Positions 1-8,590 of a stretch of 36,905 nucleotides of DNA are shown piece after piece. Made by a program: the position numbers and the translations under genes. The notes beneath the pieces are model-generated. The model was not told where the DNA came from, ran no database searches, and was given only the letters and a program-made list of their open reading frames with translations. Within the stretch, counting starts at the first letter, position 1, and each line of letters starts with the position of its first letter. Source of the stretch: SURF-32 sp964648365 (GTDB lineage: Bacteria; Planctomycetota; Phycisphaerae; UBA1845); assembly GCA_964648365.1 (NCBI GenBank), contig CAZYLK010000045.1, positions 1 through 36,905 on the forward strand. The letters are read 5' to 3'.

Positions 1-834
1 GTAGAAATGGGCACCGACCGCATCCATCACGGCTTCTGGAGCTTCATAGATCCGGTTCACAGGCGGTATATGGCCGGCAATGAATTCGAAAGCTCGATCC
101 GCGACTACTACAAGCTGATCGACGCCGAGATCGCCGCGACGCTCGAATGTCTGGACCTCTCCGACACGGCCGTCTGGCTGGTCAGCGACCACGGGGCCAA
201 GGCGCTCGACGGCGGCGTGCTGATTAACCAGTGGCTGATCAATCAGGGCTATCTGGTCATGAAATCTCAGCCGCAGCCGCGGCAGAAGTTCAAGGCCGAA
301 GACGTGGACTGGTCGAAGACGCGGGCCTGGGCCACGCCGGGCTACTACGGCCAGATATTCGTCAACCACCGCGGCCGCGAGCCGCAAGGCGTCGTCGACG
401 CCGACGACGTTGACGCGCTGCTCAACGAGATCGAAACCGGCCTGGCGGCGATAGTCGACGATCGCGGTCAACCGATGGGCAACGTCTGCCACCGGCCGTC
501 GCTGATCTACAAGGCGTGCAACAACATCGCGCCGGAACTCATCGTGATCTTCGGCGACCTGCGCTGGCGTTGCAGCGGCTGGGTCGGCTCCGACACGCTG
601 TACACATTCGATGATGACGCCAACGCCGAAGATGCCAACCATGCCCAGGAAGGCATGTACCTGGTCGCGCCGCCCCTTGGCGCCCGCTCGCGTGGGAGTG
701 CCGCGCCGGCCGCGACCCGCCGAGAGGACGCCAGCATTTACGACGTCGCGCCGTCGATATTGGCCCAATTGGGCATTCCGGTGCCGGCGGATATGATCGG
801 TCGCGTACTGCCTGCCGCCGGATGGGCCGTTTGA
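1..834 (+). CDS. Type I phosphodiesterase / alkaline-phosphatase-superfamily protein, 3' part
   Basis: C-terminal ~277 residues of a protein of the nucleotide pyrophosphatase/type I phosphodiesterase family (alkaline phosphatase superfamily), metal-dependent enzymes that cleave phosphoester or phosphonate bonds. The frame is open at base 1 (Val-Glu precede the first ATG at 7), and the MGTDRIHHGFW segment is normally internal in this family, so the real start lies outside the window. Visible family marks are DRIHHGFW near the left end, SDHGA (metal-ligand Asp and His) about 60 residues in, and ANHAQEGMYLVAPP near the C-terminus, where a final metal-binding His is expected. The ending (YDVAPSILAQLGIPVPADMIGRVL) is the usual one for these enzymes. 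The N-terminal nucleophile Thr/Ser cannot be seen. The substrate is unknown. A DUF983 gene follows closely. Confidence 0.85.
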   Translation, partial: VEMGTDRIHHGFWSFIDPVHRRYMAGNEFESSIRDYYKLIDAEIAATLECLDLSDTAVWLVSDHGAKALDGGVLINQWLINQGYLVMKSQPQPRQKFKAEDVDWSKTRAWATPGYYGQIFVNHRGREPQGVVDADDVDALLNEIETGLAAIVDDRGQPMGNVCHRPSLIYKACNNIAPELIVIFGDLRWRCSGWVGSDTLYTFDDDANAEDANHAQEGMYLVAPPLGARSRGSAAPAATRREDASIYDVAPSILAQLGIPVPADMIGRVLPAAGWAV

Positions 835-866
835 GCCGGCGGGCGGCCAGGCGTGTCCATCATCCT

Positions 867-1220
867 ATGCCTGAACGTCCTCAAACATCCGCGTTGAGAT
901 GCCTGATCCGCGGTCTGGCCAAGCGATGCCCGGCCTGCGGACGCGGACGGCTGTTCGACGGCTGGTACGAGCTGCGTCCGCGGTGCGAACACTGCGGCCT
1001 GACCCTGGAGCGGCAAGACGGCGACTCGTGGGGCCTGACGTACATGACCACCGCGGCGCTGACCGGCGTCTTCATCCTCGCGATGCTGCTTTATCAGCCC
1101 GAGTCGATCTGGCTCGGGCGGGCGGTCGTCGTCGCACTGGCAGCGGGGACGATGTTCGGATCGCTGCCGAACCGCAAGGGCGTCGCCATCGCCGTCGACT
1201 ATCTGATTCGAGACGTCTGA
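867..1220 (+). CDS. DUF983 family membrane protein
   Basis: Small protein of 117 residues matching the DUF983 family: a Cys4 zinc-ribbon-like N-terminus (KRCPACGRGRLFDGWYELRPRCEHCG) followed by two hydrophobic helices (around LTYMTTAALTGVFILAMLLY and AVVVALAAGTMFGSLP). The biochemical function of the family is not established; the protein is expected in the inner membrane with the Cys motif cytoplasmic. An earlier ATG at 822 overlaps the preceding gene. The ATG at 867 was chosen because it places the conserved segment about 20 residues from the N-terminus, as is usual. The gene follows the phosphodiesterase gene by about 30 bases and is probably co-transcribed with it. About 185 bases then separate it from a convergent gene, with no convincing terminator. 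Confidence 0.8.
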   Translation: MPERPQTSALRCLIRGLAKRCPACGRGRLFDGWYELRPRCEHCGLTLERQDGDSWGLTYMTTAALTGVFILAMLLYQPESIWLGRAVVVALAAGTMFGSLPNRKGVAIAVDYLIRDV

Positions 1221-1405
1221 GCGGCGAACCGGTGACCGGGTTCCCGAGAGCGTCTCCGGAAGAACGTCTCGTCGGCCCCCCCGCTGGATGAATGCAACAT
1301 AAGATATATTATGGGACTCGGACAGGGGAGTTGAAGCGGCAACTGCGCCATCGCCGTCGCCGCGGCGATAACTGTCTGTAGGAAAGCCATTTAGGAAGCG
1401 TTGGG

Positions 1406-4063
1406 CTATGGTTGCCGGGCGTCGGCGTGGAGCTTTCGGGCCGCCGACAGCAGGTCGCTCACCTCGGCGCGCTGTCGACCCGTGAAGCGGCGCAGTTCTT
1501 CCCACGCCGGCCGCTGCTGGTCCAGGCTCAGCGCGTGCTGGAAGCTCTCGGCCGCGATTCCCGCGAACCGACTGGCCGCGTCCGGTTGCGATCCGGAGGC
1601 TCCGGGGTCTGAGCCGGTCGAGACTGCTACGGCCGCATCGAGCGCGCATCGGCCGCGAAGTACCCAGGTCGGCGGGTCCGTCGGATACAGCCGCGTGGCC
1701 TCGGTGGCGGCGTCGACGGACCGGCGGAAGTCATCGTGCGCCTCCGTTTCTCCGGCCAGCAACTGCGCGATCTGGGCCTTGAGCCGCCACAACCCCGTGG
1801 ACCGCAGATCTCGGGCAATGGCCGCGTCGGCCGAGACCTCAGCCGCCTCAAGCCAGGTCTTGCGGAGTGCGCCGTCGTCCGCTGTGCGCGCCATTGACGC
1901 GAACCACTCGGCCAGCTCGCCGTGGGCGGTCGAATCACGCGGGTCGGCAGCAGCCGCGCGGTGGTAGGCAAGGCTGGCCGGCGCCGCGTCCGGGTCGGGC
2001 GACCGAACTGGCGCCTGCTGTAGCACTCTCGCCTCGGCCAGCACGGCCGAAGCCGAGATCGCGGGTGCAATCATCACGACCGCGACGCCCAGGCCGAACG
2101 ATCCCAGCACGGGCGAAGCCCATCGTAGCCAGGGTGGCGACGCGCGCAGCGCGGCGTTCGGTGCATCGTCATCGGAGCCAGCAGTCCCGCCGGCGACGTC
2201 AGGGCGCGCGCTCTTAATCTCGGGCGGCGCCGCCAACCTGCCCGCGATGTACAGCGCCGCCAGTGTGGCCACGGTCACACCTGCTCCGGGCACGAAGAGG
2301 CCGAAGTTGATGCTCTCCTGAGCCAGGAATGCAACGAGGGCCGCCGCGATGGCAGGCTGTGCCTCGACCGCCGACGGCGGCGCGGCCCAGCCGCGGTCGA
2401 AAGCCCCGATACACAACAGAAATGCTCCGAACCAGATCAATGCAGGCAGGGCGGTTCGATAGACGAGAAAGGCCGCGTCGCTACTGTCCAGAAGCGGTAG
2501 GCGGACGGCGAAGATCGCACCGCCCAGCGCCAGCCCCCATCCATACGGTCCGATGCGGTCTCGCACATCCGGAGCGGCGAGGTTCTGCCCTCTGCTCGAG
2601 TTCGGCGAGCGTAGCGGCCCGCGGGGCCGATGCATCTCGCCGGTAGCCCCCTCTGGCGGGACCGCCCTGCCGACGGCGCCCCCCCCCGGGACGTCGTCGG
2701 GCGCTTCATGTGCCACCGTCCGTGACGCGCGTCCCGATGGCCAGGTTGCGCCAACCAGAAGCGCGCACACGCCGGCCAGTCCGAACATCCCCCATTCGGC
2801 GGCGGCGTGGACCAGCAGGTTATGCGGGTTCGCTACTTCCTCCGGACTGTCGAGCGTCTTGTAACGCAGATATTCGCGCCCGAAGTTCTCGCGCCCGACG
2901 CCGGTCAGCCAGTGGTCGCCGATCAGATCGGCGCTGGCGGTCCAGTACTGCCAGCGGAAATTGAGCGACGAGCCTGGCAGCGACCCGTGATACAAGCCGT
3001 GGCCGACCACCGCCGCGCCGGCCAGGGCGACCCCCCCCCAGCCCAGCAGCACCCAGCGGCGCGGGCTCCGCTCGAACCGATTCGCCAGCAGCCGACGTAC
3101 GCACCAGCAAGCGGCGCCCACCGCCGCACCTGCCCAGGCACCGCGGCTGCGGGTTGTTGCGGCCGCGGCCAGCAGCGCGAGGACGACCAACGCCATGACG
3201 TACGTTGCCCAGGGCTTCGCCGGCGCCGCCACCGTCTGACCCCCGACGCCGGTGTCCGACGCCCCGGTCGGCCCCGCTCCGCGCTTCAGCCGCGGGATCG
3301 TGACTCCGGCCGCCGCGAATGCACACATCACCAGGTAGGCGCCGGTGACATTGCTGTGCGCCAGAAACCCGTGCGCCTCGTTCGCATACACGCGCCGCTC
3401 GAAGAGCCGGACCTGCGGCGAATCCAGTTCGACGCCCTGGCGCTGCCAGAAGCCTTCCGCCTTCTGCCGTTCGTATTCACGGCGGATCGAAGCAGCGGAA
3501 AAAATCGTCTGATCGAGGCACTCGTACGCCTGTACCGCCGCCGACGCGACCACCACCGCCAGCAGGATTCGCCTGTATCCGGCGCCCGCGAATCCCGGTC
3601 GGCTTGCGAGGGCGACGCGGCCGTCCTCCGCACCGGTCGATCTTCCCGGCAGGAGCAACTGCACCAGAGTGGCCGCCAGCGCCACCTGCGCCAGCCAGTC
3701 GATGGTTCCGTTAATGGCAAGCCGCTGTTGCCCGGCCGCCATACAGGAGAGCACCCCCCCCACCATCAGCAGCACAAAGCCCGCCCCCAGACCGGTCGGC
3801 ATCCATCGCCGATGGGGCAGGTTCCGCGTCCATAACACGATGACGGCACAGGCCAGAATGACGATGTCGAAAACGAGCGTCGCGACCGGCGACGGGTTCT
3901 TGAGGGCTTCGAGGCTGCCGAGCAGAGCATCGAGGGACGTGTCGAAGGTCTCTGCGACGAGAGGTCGAAGCCCGATGATGACCGCCAGGACAACGCCGAC
4001 CGCCGCCTCGATCCAGCCGGACCAGGACGCTTGCTGCGATGGCATACCGATGGCTCGTTGCAT
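1406..4063 (-). CDS. O-antigen ligase/polymerase-like (Wzy_C) membrane protein with C-terminal helical/TPR region
   Basis: Protein of 885 residues with many membrane segments in the first ~600 residues. It has the Wzy_C/WaaL signature: TTRSRGAWAG (about 303-312) in a loop, then GVGRENFG and NPHNLLVHAAAEWGMFGL (about 388-429). Such proteins join or polymerise lipid-linked glycans on the outer face of the inner membrane. After roughly residue 690 the sequence is alanine-rich, soluble and helical with TPR-like spacing, as in many O-antigen ligase proteins of non-model phyla. A low-complexity loop (about 435-505) and three G8-G9 runs (coding strand) lie inside the gene. It could start at 4063 or at an ATG at 4045. 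No other glycan genes are next to it, so the polymer it acts on is unknown. It converges with the DUF983 gene and diverges from the thioredoxin gene. Confidence 0.8.
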   Translation of the reverse strand: MQRAIGMPSQQASWSGWIEAAVGVVLAVIIGLRPLVAETFDTSLDALLGSLEALKNPSPVATLVFDIVILACAVIVLWTRNLPHRRWMPTGLGAGFVLLMVGGVLSCMAAGQQRLAINGTIDWLAQVALAATLVQLLLPGRSTGAEDGRVALASRPGFAGAGYRRILLAVVVASAAVQAYECLDQTIFSAASIRREYERQKAEGFWQRQGVELDSPQVRLFERRVYANEAHGFLAHSNVTGAYLVMCAFAAAGVTIPRLKRGAGPTGASDTGVGGQTVAAPAKPWATYVMALVVLALLAAAATTRSRGAWAGAAVGAACWCVRRLLANRFERSPRRWVLLGWGGVALAGAAVVGHGLYHGSLPGSSLNFRWQYWTASADLIGDHWLTGVGRENFGREYLRYKTLDSPEEVANPHNLLVHAAAEWGMFGLAGVCALLVGATWPSGRASRTVAHEAPDDVPGGGAVGRAVPPEGATGEMHRPRGPLRSPNSSRGQNLAAPDVRDRIGPYGWGLALGGAIFAVRLPLLDSSDAAFLVYRTALPALIWFGAFLLCIGAFDRGWAAPPSAVEAQPAIAAALVAFLAQESINFGLFVPGAGVTVATLAALYIAGRLAAPPEIKSARPDVAGGTAGSDDDAPNAALRASPPWLRWASPVLGSFGLGVAVVMIAPAISASAVLAEARVLQQAPVRSPDPDAAPASLAYHRAAAADPRDSTAHGELAEWFASMARTADDGALRKTWLEAAEVSADAAIARDLRSTGLWRLKAQIAQLLAGETEAHDDFRRSVDAATEATRLYPTDPPTWVLRGRCALDAAVAVSTGSDPGASGSQPDAASRFAGIAAESFQHALSLDQQRPAWEELRRFTGRQRAEVSDLLSAARKLHADARQP

Positions 4064-4245
4064 CTCGAATCGACTTTCCGCGGCTCAAGCGACTGCCGAC
4101 GCCGCGTGACGCAGACGCTCCCACGCCCGTGCTCCGCGGCCCGCTCCGTCAAGGAAGCCTGGGGCGCGGGCAGCTTACAAGTTCGTGCGCTCCGGTCAAA
4201 AAAACAGCACGTCGCCTTCCGATGGCGTCCTGCACGGCCAGGGCC

Positions 4246-4275
4246 TTGTGATCCGATAACAGTCTATGGTATACT
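4246..4275 (+). promoter_or_regulatory. Sigma70-type promoter for the first thioredoxin-like gene
   Basis: TTGTGA (4246-4251), an 18-base spacer and TATACT (4270-4275). Both hexamers are close to consensus and the -10 stands out in this GC-rich DNA. It points at the gene starting at 4361, giving a leader of about 78 bases that ends in a GAAAGG ribosome site. The rest of 4064-4360, between the divergent genes, shows no other feature. Confidence 0.6.
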
Positions 4276-4360
4276 CTGCACGCATTGGTGGGGTTCGGCC
4301 CGGATGTCATGAGGCCGTCCCCAGATCGACCTCTCACTCCTGAATGAAAGGTAACCGGCT

Positions 4361-5305
4361 ATGAACGCACTGCGAGTTCTCGCGCTCGGTCTGATCGGTT
4401 GTGCCTGCCTGGCCGGCGCGGCTTATGCGGGCGATGTCGGCGACGCGGCCGCACCGATCGACGTTCCTGCGGAACACTGGCTCAACGGCGACGCCGTTGA
4501 CCCCAGCAAGGCGGGGAACACGATCTACGTTGTCGAGTTCTGGGCGACGTGGTGCGGCCCGTGCAAGGTGAGCATCCCCCACCTCACCGAGATGCAGCAC
4601 AAGTACGCCGGAAAGAACGTGGTCATCATCGGCGTCACGGCCGACGATCCCAACAATTCCTGGCCGACCGTGCAGGAGTTCGTCAAGGGTCAGGGCAAGA
4701 AGATGGACTACCGCGTCGCGTATGACCGCGATCGCAAGGTCTACGAGAAGTACATGACCGCGTTCGGTCAGGGCGGCATCCCGCACGCCTTCGTCGTCGA
4801 TCAGCAGGGTCGCATCGCCTGGCACGGGCACCCGATGGTCGAGATGGAGGACACCATCGACAAGATGCTCAACGGGACGTACAGCGTCGAGAGCTTCAAG
4901 AAGCTCAACGCCGCCCGCGAAGCGATCAAGCAGTATGGCGAGTTGACCAACGCGGACACGTTCGACGCCACGGCGGCGCGCTCGGTCGGCGAGCAGGTCT
5001 TCGCCACCGGCTCGGACAGCCGGGCCATCATGTACGACCTGGCCAAGGCCATTCTGGATCAGAGCGACGAAAGCCGCCGCGACACGGAACTCGCGCTGCG
5101 GGCGGCCAAGGCCGCCTATGAACTCGGCGGCGAGAAAGATGTCGTCGTGCTGGATGTCTATGCCCAGGCGCTCTTTGCCAGCGGCGACGCCCGCGAGGCG
5201 GTCAAGATTCAGCGGATCGCGGTCTCCAAGTGCAAGGACATCGCGACCCGGACGGAGTTCAACAAGGCCCTGCAGGTCTACTACAAGGCGGCCAGCAAGG
5301 GTTGA
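4361..5305 (+). CDS. Secreted TlpA-like thioredoxin-fold protein with helical C-terminal domain
   Basis: Protein of 314 residues. Residues 1-23 form a signal peptide ending AYA. A thioredoxin fold covers about 30-175, with the redox motif WCGPC (C65, C68) after VVEFWAT and the cis-proline in GGIPHAF (P141). This makes it a TlpA/ResA-like thiol-disulfide oxidoreductase of the cell envelope. Residues ~180-314 are all-helical, rich in Ala/Lys/Glu, with a LALRAAKAAYELGG...ALFASGDAREAVKIQ pattern that resembles TPR helices and may bind a partner. The ATG at 4361 has GAAAGG nine bases upstream and a good promoter. It is followed by a terminator-like hairpin and then by a paralogue at 5564 that shares the C-terminal domain. 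Confidence 0.85.
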   Translation: MNALRVLALGLIGCACLAGAAYAGDVGDAAAPIDVPAEHWLNGDAVDPSKAGNTIYVVEFWATWCGPCKVSIPHLTEMQHKYAGKNVVIIGVTADDPNNSWPTVQEFVKGQGKKMDYRVAYDRDRKVYEKYMTAFGQGGIPHAFVVDQQGRIAWHGHPMVEMEDTIDKMLNGTYSVESFKKLNAAREAIKQYGELTNADTFDATAARSVGEQVFATGSDSRAIMYDLAKAILDQSDESRRDTELALRAAKAAYELGGEKDVVVLDVYAQALFASGDAREAVKIQRIAVSKCKDIATRTEFNKALQVYYKAASKG

Positions 5306-5341
5306 TCCGGCCGGCCCTCGGCCTGCCTGCGGATCGATATT

Positions 5342-5380
5342 CACGGCCGGTGCCTCGCAGGGCGCCGGCCGTGGTCGTTT
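5342..5380 (+). terminator. Probable hairpin terminator after the first thioredoxin-like gene
   Basis: ACGGCCGGTGCC (5343-5354) pairs with GGCGCCGGCCGT (5361-5372) across a six-base loop, giving a 12-bp stem with one T-G pair. GGTCGTTT follows, so the T-run is weak. The position, about 40 bases after the stop codon, fits termination or 3' protection. Confidence 0.5.
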
Positions 5381-5563
5381 CGCCAGATGCCGAGCAGGAA
5401 TCAGATACGCCCGTTGCGATCCGCCTCCTCGCCGACGGTTTGGTTCGCGGCCGTTTCGCGGATATGATCGAGTCGGATCGGGCAGAGCGATCATCCCCCC
5501 TCCGCGGGAGACGGGACGGCCCGAGACTGGATCACGGTTGGTTTGATTGAGGGAATACTGATC

Positions 5564-6508
5564 ATGTTCAGGCGCTACTTCGTGTGGATGCTCGCGATCG
5601 GTTGGAGCGGTGTTTCGGTTGTTGCGGCACCGGACACCAAGGTGGGCGATTCGGCGCCCAGGCTGTCGGTCGAGAAGTGGGCCTATGGCACGGCCTCGGA
5701 TCCGACGGCGGGCGGCCGGATTTACGTCGTGAACTTTTTCGCCACCGACTGCCAGCCGTGCGTCGGAGTGTCGGCGTTTCTGACCGAGCTGCAGCATCGA
5801 TTCATCGAACACGTCGTCGTGATCGGCGTGGCCGCTCCCAAGCTGCGGTCAGACCCATCGTCCGAGATTGACAACTGGGTCGAACAGCAGGGTGAGGCGC
5901 TCGACTACCGCATCGCGTGGGACGCCGACGGGTCGGCATTCAAGACGTACATGACCAGCGGCACGCATATGCAACAGATTCCGTACGCGTTCGTGATCGA
6001 TCAGCAAGGCAAAGTGACCTGGCAGGGTCTGCCGGATGCGATCGTGATGGTCGAGGCGATCGGCAAGGCGTTGCCCGATTCGTTCGACCGGAGGCGGGCG
6101 GAACGCATCGAAGAGGCCCGCGGCCGCGTCGGTGAGTATCGCGCGATGGCTAAGGCTGATGCGTTTGATGCGGCCAAGGCGGCCGAACTGGGCGAGCAGA
6201 TCATGAAGGCCGCGTCCGACAGCCAGGTCATCATGCAGATTTTTGCCACGGTGATCATGGGCGTGAAGGACGACGCACGCCGGGACGCCCCGCTGGGCCT
6301 GCGGGCAGCCAAGGCAAGCTACGACCTCGGCGGCGCGGAAGACCCCGCCCTGCTGTCGGTCTATGCCCGCGCCCTCTACGAGACTGGCGACGCCAGGGAA
6401 GCGTGGACGGTGCAGCGGAAGGTGATGGCGAAGGTCAAGGACGTGGCGCAGCGTACGGAGGCGAAGAAGGCGCTGGATGAGTATTACAAGGCGTCGCTCA
6501 AAAAGTGA
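5564..6508 (+). CDS. Secreted thioredoxin-fold protein, paralogue of the upstream gene
   Basis: Protein of 314 residues that aligns along its whole length with the product of 4361-5305: signal peptide (about 1-22, ending VAA), thioredoxin fold, cis-proline in QQIPYAFVIDQQG, and the same helical ending (LGLRAAKASYDLGG...ALYETGDAREAWTVQ). The redox site is ATDCQPC (C63, C66). Both cysteines remain, but the usual Trp before the first Cys is Asp and the dipeptide between them is Gln-Pro, so its redox potential or substrate probably differs from its neighbour. The ATG at 5564 is preferred over a TTG seven codons upstream because GAGGG sits about ten bases before it. A tandem duplication followed by divergence is the simplest origin. 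Confidence 0.82.
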   Translation: MFRRYFVWMLAIGWSGVSVVAAPDTKVGDSAPRLSVEKWAYGTASDPTAGGRIYVVNFFATDCQPCVGVSAFLTELQHRFIEHVVVIGVAAPKLRSDPSSEIDNWVEQQGEALDYRIAWDADGSAFKTYMTSGTHMQQIPYAFVIDQQGKVTWQGLPDAIVMVEAIGKALPDSFDRRRAERIEEARGRVGEYRAMAKADAFDAAKAAELGEQIMKAASDSQVIMQIFATVIMGVKDDARRDAPLGLRAAKASYDLGGAEDPALLSVYARALYETGDAREAWTVQRKVMAKVKDVAQRTEAKKALDEYYKASLKK

Positions 6509-6616
6509 GCGGCGCCGCGGGCGCAATGGCGTCACCATGCATTCACAGCGCCCGTAGCGATCCGCGTGGCTTCAGCCCGCGTGGGTTCCATAGTGAAGGC
6601 GGTGTCGCGACGGCAC

Positions 6617-6976
6617 ATGATATCTGGCCGAGTGATCGTTTATGCCTGTTCGAGAGGCATTCTTGCGACGATGCTCGTCGCGTGCCTTCTATCAGTTGGC
6701 GCGCACGTCGGCCTGCCGGAGTGGACGGACGCCTATCCCCCGCCGCCGTCGCCGGTGCCTGGGATCATCATCGGTATCTCCATCTGGCTGTGTGCGCTCG
6801 GCGTGGGCGCGTTGACGTTTCGACGCGCCCTGCAAGAGGCGCGGCGGCAGGCTGAACCACGCTGTACGCGGTGCGGCTACTTGCTGTGGGGTTTGACGCA
6901 GCCGCGCTGCCCCGAGTGCGGGACGCGATTCGACGATGCTCCGCCCGCACCGCGGAGGCAGGAGCGACGGCCATGA
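6617..6976 (+). CDS. Small membrane protein with C-terminal zinc ribbon
   Basis: About 119 residues from the ATG at 6617 (a GTG at 6566 would add 17). Two hydrophobic helices (around GILATMLVACLLSVGAHVGL and PGIIIGISIWLCALGVGALTF) are followed by a C-terminal Cys4 ribbon, RCTRCGYLLWGLTQPRCPECGTRF. The CxxCGYxLxGL...CPECG ribbon recurs in four other proteins of this window but is N-terminal in those, so the domain order is swapped here. It is probably an inner-membrane protein with a cytoplasmic zinc knuckle. The function is not known. The stop codon overlaps the next start as ATGA, so the two are translationally coupled. Confidence 0.7.
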   Translation: MISGRVIVYACSRGILATMLVACLLSVGAHVGLPEWTDAYPPPPSPVPGIIIGISIWLCALGVGALTFRRALQEARRQAEPRCTRCGYLLWGLTQPRCPECGTRFDDAPPAPRRQERRP

Positions 6977-7461
6977 CGACGCCCGCTGCGCAGACGCCCC
7001 ATGACGCCTGTCCGCGATGCGGCTACGCCCTGTGCGGACTGCCGACGTCGGTATGCCCGAGGTGTCCCGCGGTCATCAGCGGCACAGCGTATGAAACTGA
7101 AGGCCGGACGGAACCGGGAGCGATCGGTGTGGCGAGCGGCCGACCACTTGCGACCATCTGGTATGCGAATCCGTCGCTGGTTCCCAAGGCGGTCGGTGGA
7201 CTTCTGTTGGCCGGCGTCATCGTCCGCATGCTATGGGGCTGGAGCCTTGAGTGGATGGCGGGGCCGATCCCCCTGCTGTTCCTTGGTGAGCCGGCGGCCG
7301 GTGTGGCGGCGCTGCTGTTGCTGTTTACGATGCCCTGGCTCGCGTTCCGCCACGTCGCCCGTCCCACGCTGATGAACGCGGCGATCGCGGTCGCTGCGAT
7401 CGGCGTGTGGATCGCCGGCGGCGTGATCTCGATGCAACTGTACGCCTCGTGGGGCTGTTGA
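6973..7461 (+). CDS. Zinc-ribbon multi-helix membrane protein
   Basis: 162 residues. It begins with a zinc ribbon (CPRCGYALCGLPTSVCPRC, about residues 14-32), then a hydrophilic linker with an IWYANPSLVPKAVGG element also seen in the protein at 35634-36518, then three to four hydrophobic segments. ATG at 6973 overlaps the previous stop as ATGA and has AGGAG eight bases upstream, which decides the start. It ends in WGC, stop, ACGCG, as the next gene nearly does, which suggests duplication. The final ribbon pair is CPRCP rather than CPECG, and all four cysteines are present. Role unknown. Confidence 0.7.
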   Translation: MTTPAAQTPHDACPRCGYALCGLPTSVCPRCPAVISGTAYETEGRTEPGAIGVASGRPLATIWYANPSLVPKAVGGLLLAGVIVRMLWGWSLEWMAGPIPLLFLGEPAAGVAALLLLFTMPWLAFRHVARPTLMNAAIAVAAIGVWIAGGVISMQLYASWGC

Positions 7462-7502
7462 CGCGGGATTAGTGATCTGCGCCGGGAAGGTTTTGAACGC
7501 CC

Positions 7503-7976
7503 ATGACTGTCATCGGAGCACACAACCCGATCCGTACCGTTCCAGACGATGCCGTGTGCCTGCGCTGCGGCTACGCCCTGCGAGGGCTGCCGACGTGCGT
7601 CTGTCCCGAGTGCGGGTCCGGCTTCGACCCGGCGAATCGCGATTCGTACGGTCCGTGGCGGCGCCGGCCGTCCTCGCGCGAGCATCGCGGCTTCGTCCCG
7701 GCCTGGCTCGCCGCGTCCGTCGTGCTGGCGTTCGCGCTGGCGTGCGCGGGTCTGCCGCCGATCTGGATGCTGGGGCCGATTCTGTTCGCCATGGCGTTCG
7801 GGCCGCCGGGAATCCTGGCAGCGATCCTGTTGGGACAGATGTGCATCGCGCCGATGGTGATTCACATGATCCGGCCGACCGTGAGAATGGCCAATTTCGC
7901 GCTGGCCGGCATCGTCCTCTGGTATGGATGCGGACTGCTCTTCACCGGGCTGTTCATGGTTCTGTGGGGCTGCTGA
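7503..7976 (+). CDS. Zinc-ribbon multi-helix membrane protein
   Basis: 157 residues with the same plan as the gene before it: ribbon CLRCGYALRGLPTCVCPECGSGFDPANRDSY (about 19-50), an Arg-rich linker, then hydrophobic segments (AWLAASVVLAFALACAGLPP, LGPILFAMAFGPPGILAAILL, FALAGIVLWYGCGLLFTGLF). It ends in WGC like its neighbour. It lies 41 bases downstream in the same orientation and is probably in the same transcript. The family is common in Planctomycetota-like genomes but has no assigned function. Confidence 0.7.
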   Translation: MTVIGAHNPIRTVPDDAVCLRCGYALRGLPTCVCPECGSGFDPANRDSYGPWRRRPSSREHRGFVPAWLAASVVLAFALACAGLPPIWMLGPILFAMAFGPPGILAAILLGQMCIAPMVIHMIRPTVRMANFALAGIVLWYGCGLLFTGLFMVLWGC

Positions 7977-8102
7977 CGCGAGTTGCCAAACCGCGCGCGG
8001 ATAAACCGAGGCGCGCACGTGAGTAAGCGGTTGCTCTCGAACCGGAAGAACCTCGTCCCTGACAGTCGGGGCTGGGGTTCTGGACGACGTGAAGTCACCG
8101 AG

Positions 8103-8480
8103 CTACTGCGGCCGCTTCGTCTTCAACCGCACCGCCGGAAGTCGCTTGAGTCGCTGCGAACGGGGATCGACTTCGATTCCGACCGACTCAAGTGCGGTCA
8201 GGCCCAGGATGGGTTCGGCGTCATCGGCGCCGAATATCACCGTTGCGCCGACCCGGTCGCCCATGAACTCGACCTCCGCCACGCCGACGTCGAACGTCAC
8301 CTCGGTGCCGTCAGCCAGTTCGTAAATGCGTTTGCCGCGCGGCTCGATTCCAAGCTCATGCAGGTGCCGGGCGGGCACGAGACAATCGACGGCGCCTGTA
8401 TCGACCAGAAACAGCGCCTCCCATGCGGCATCGTGCTTTGCCGGATTGCGCACCGCGACCGTGACCTGGGTGATTCCCAT
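8103..8480 (-). CDS. Clan AA (retropepsin-like) aspartic protease, single-domain
   Basis: 125 residues starting MGITQVTVAVRNP. It has the retropepsin-fold aspartic protease active site FLVDTGAVDCLVP (Asp27, Thr28, Gly29) and the second hydrophobic-Gly motif ILGLTALESVGIEVDP near residues 91-106. It resembles the family of small bacterial and archaeal aspartyl proteases with the DTG motif, which would act as a homodimer like retropepsin. The frame stays open further upstream, but the conserved N-terminus fixes the ATG at 8480. No signal peptide is seen, so it is probably cytoplasmic. It is on the opposite strand to the zinc-ribbon genes around it. Substrate unknown. Confidence 0.75.
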   Translation of the reverse strand: MGITQVTVAVRNPAKHDAAWEALFLVDTGAVDCLVPARHLHELGIEPRGKRIYELADGTEVTFDVGVAEVEFMGDRVGATVIFGADDAEPILGLTALESVGIEVDPRSQRLKRLPAVRLKTKRPQ

Positions 8481-8590
8481 GCCTATAATCGTAGCCTCGG
8501 CGCTGCGCACGGACAAGGCGACGCACGGGACAGGCCGCACGGCGCGACCGAAGCGACCGGCCTTTCCAGCCAGAATCCGGCAGGTGCGAG

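Noticed and set aside
4334..5812. 492-codon open frame on the minus strand
   Set aside because: It lies antisense to both thioredoxin-like genes, which have clear motifs and a promoter. Its own sequence is Arg/Asp/Leu-rich without any domain, as expected of a GC-rich shadow frame.
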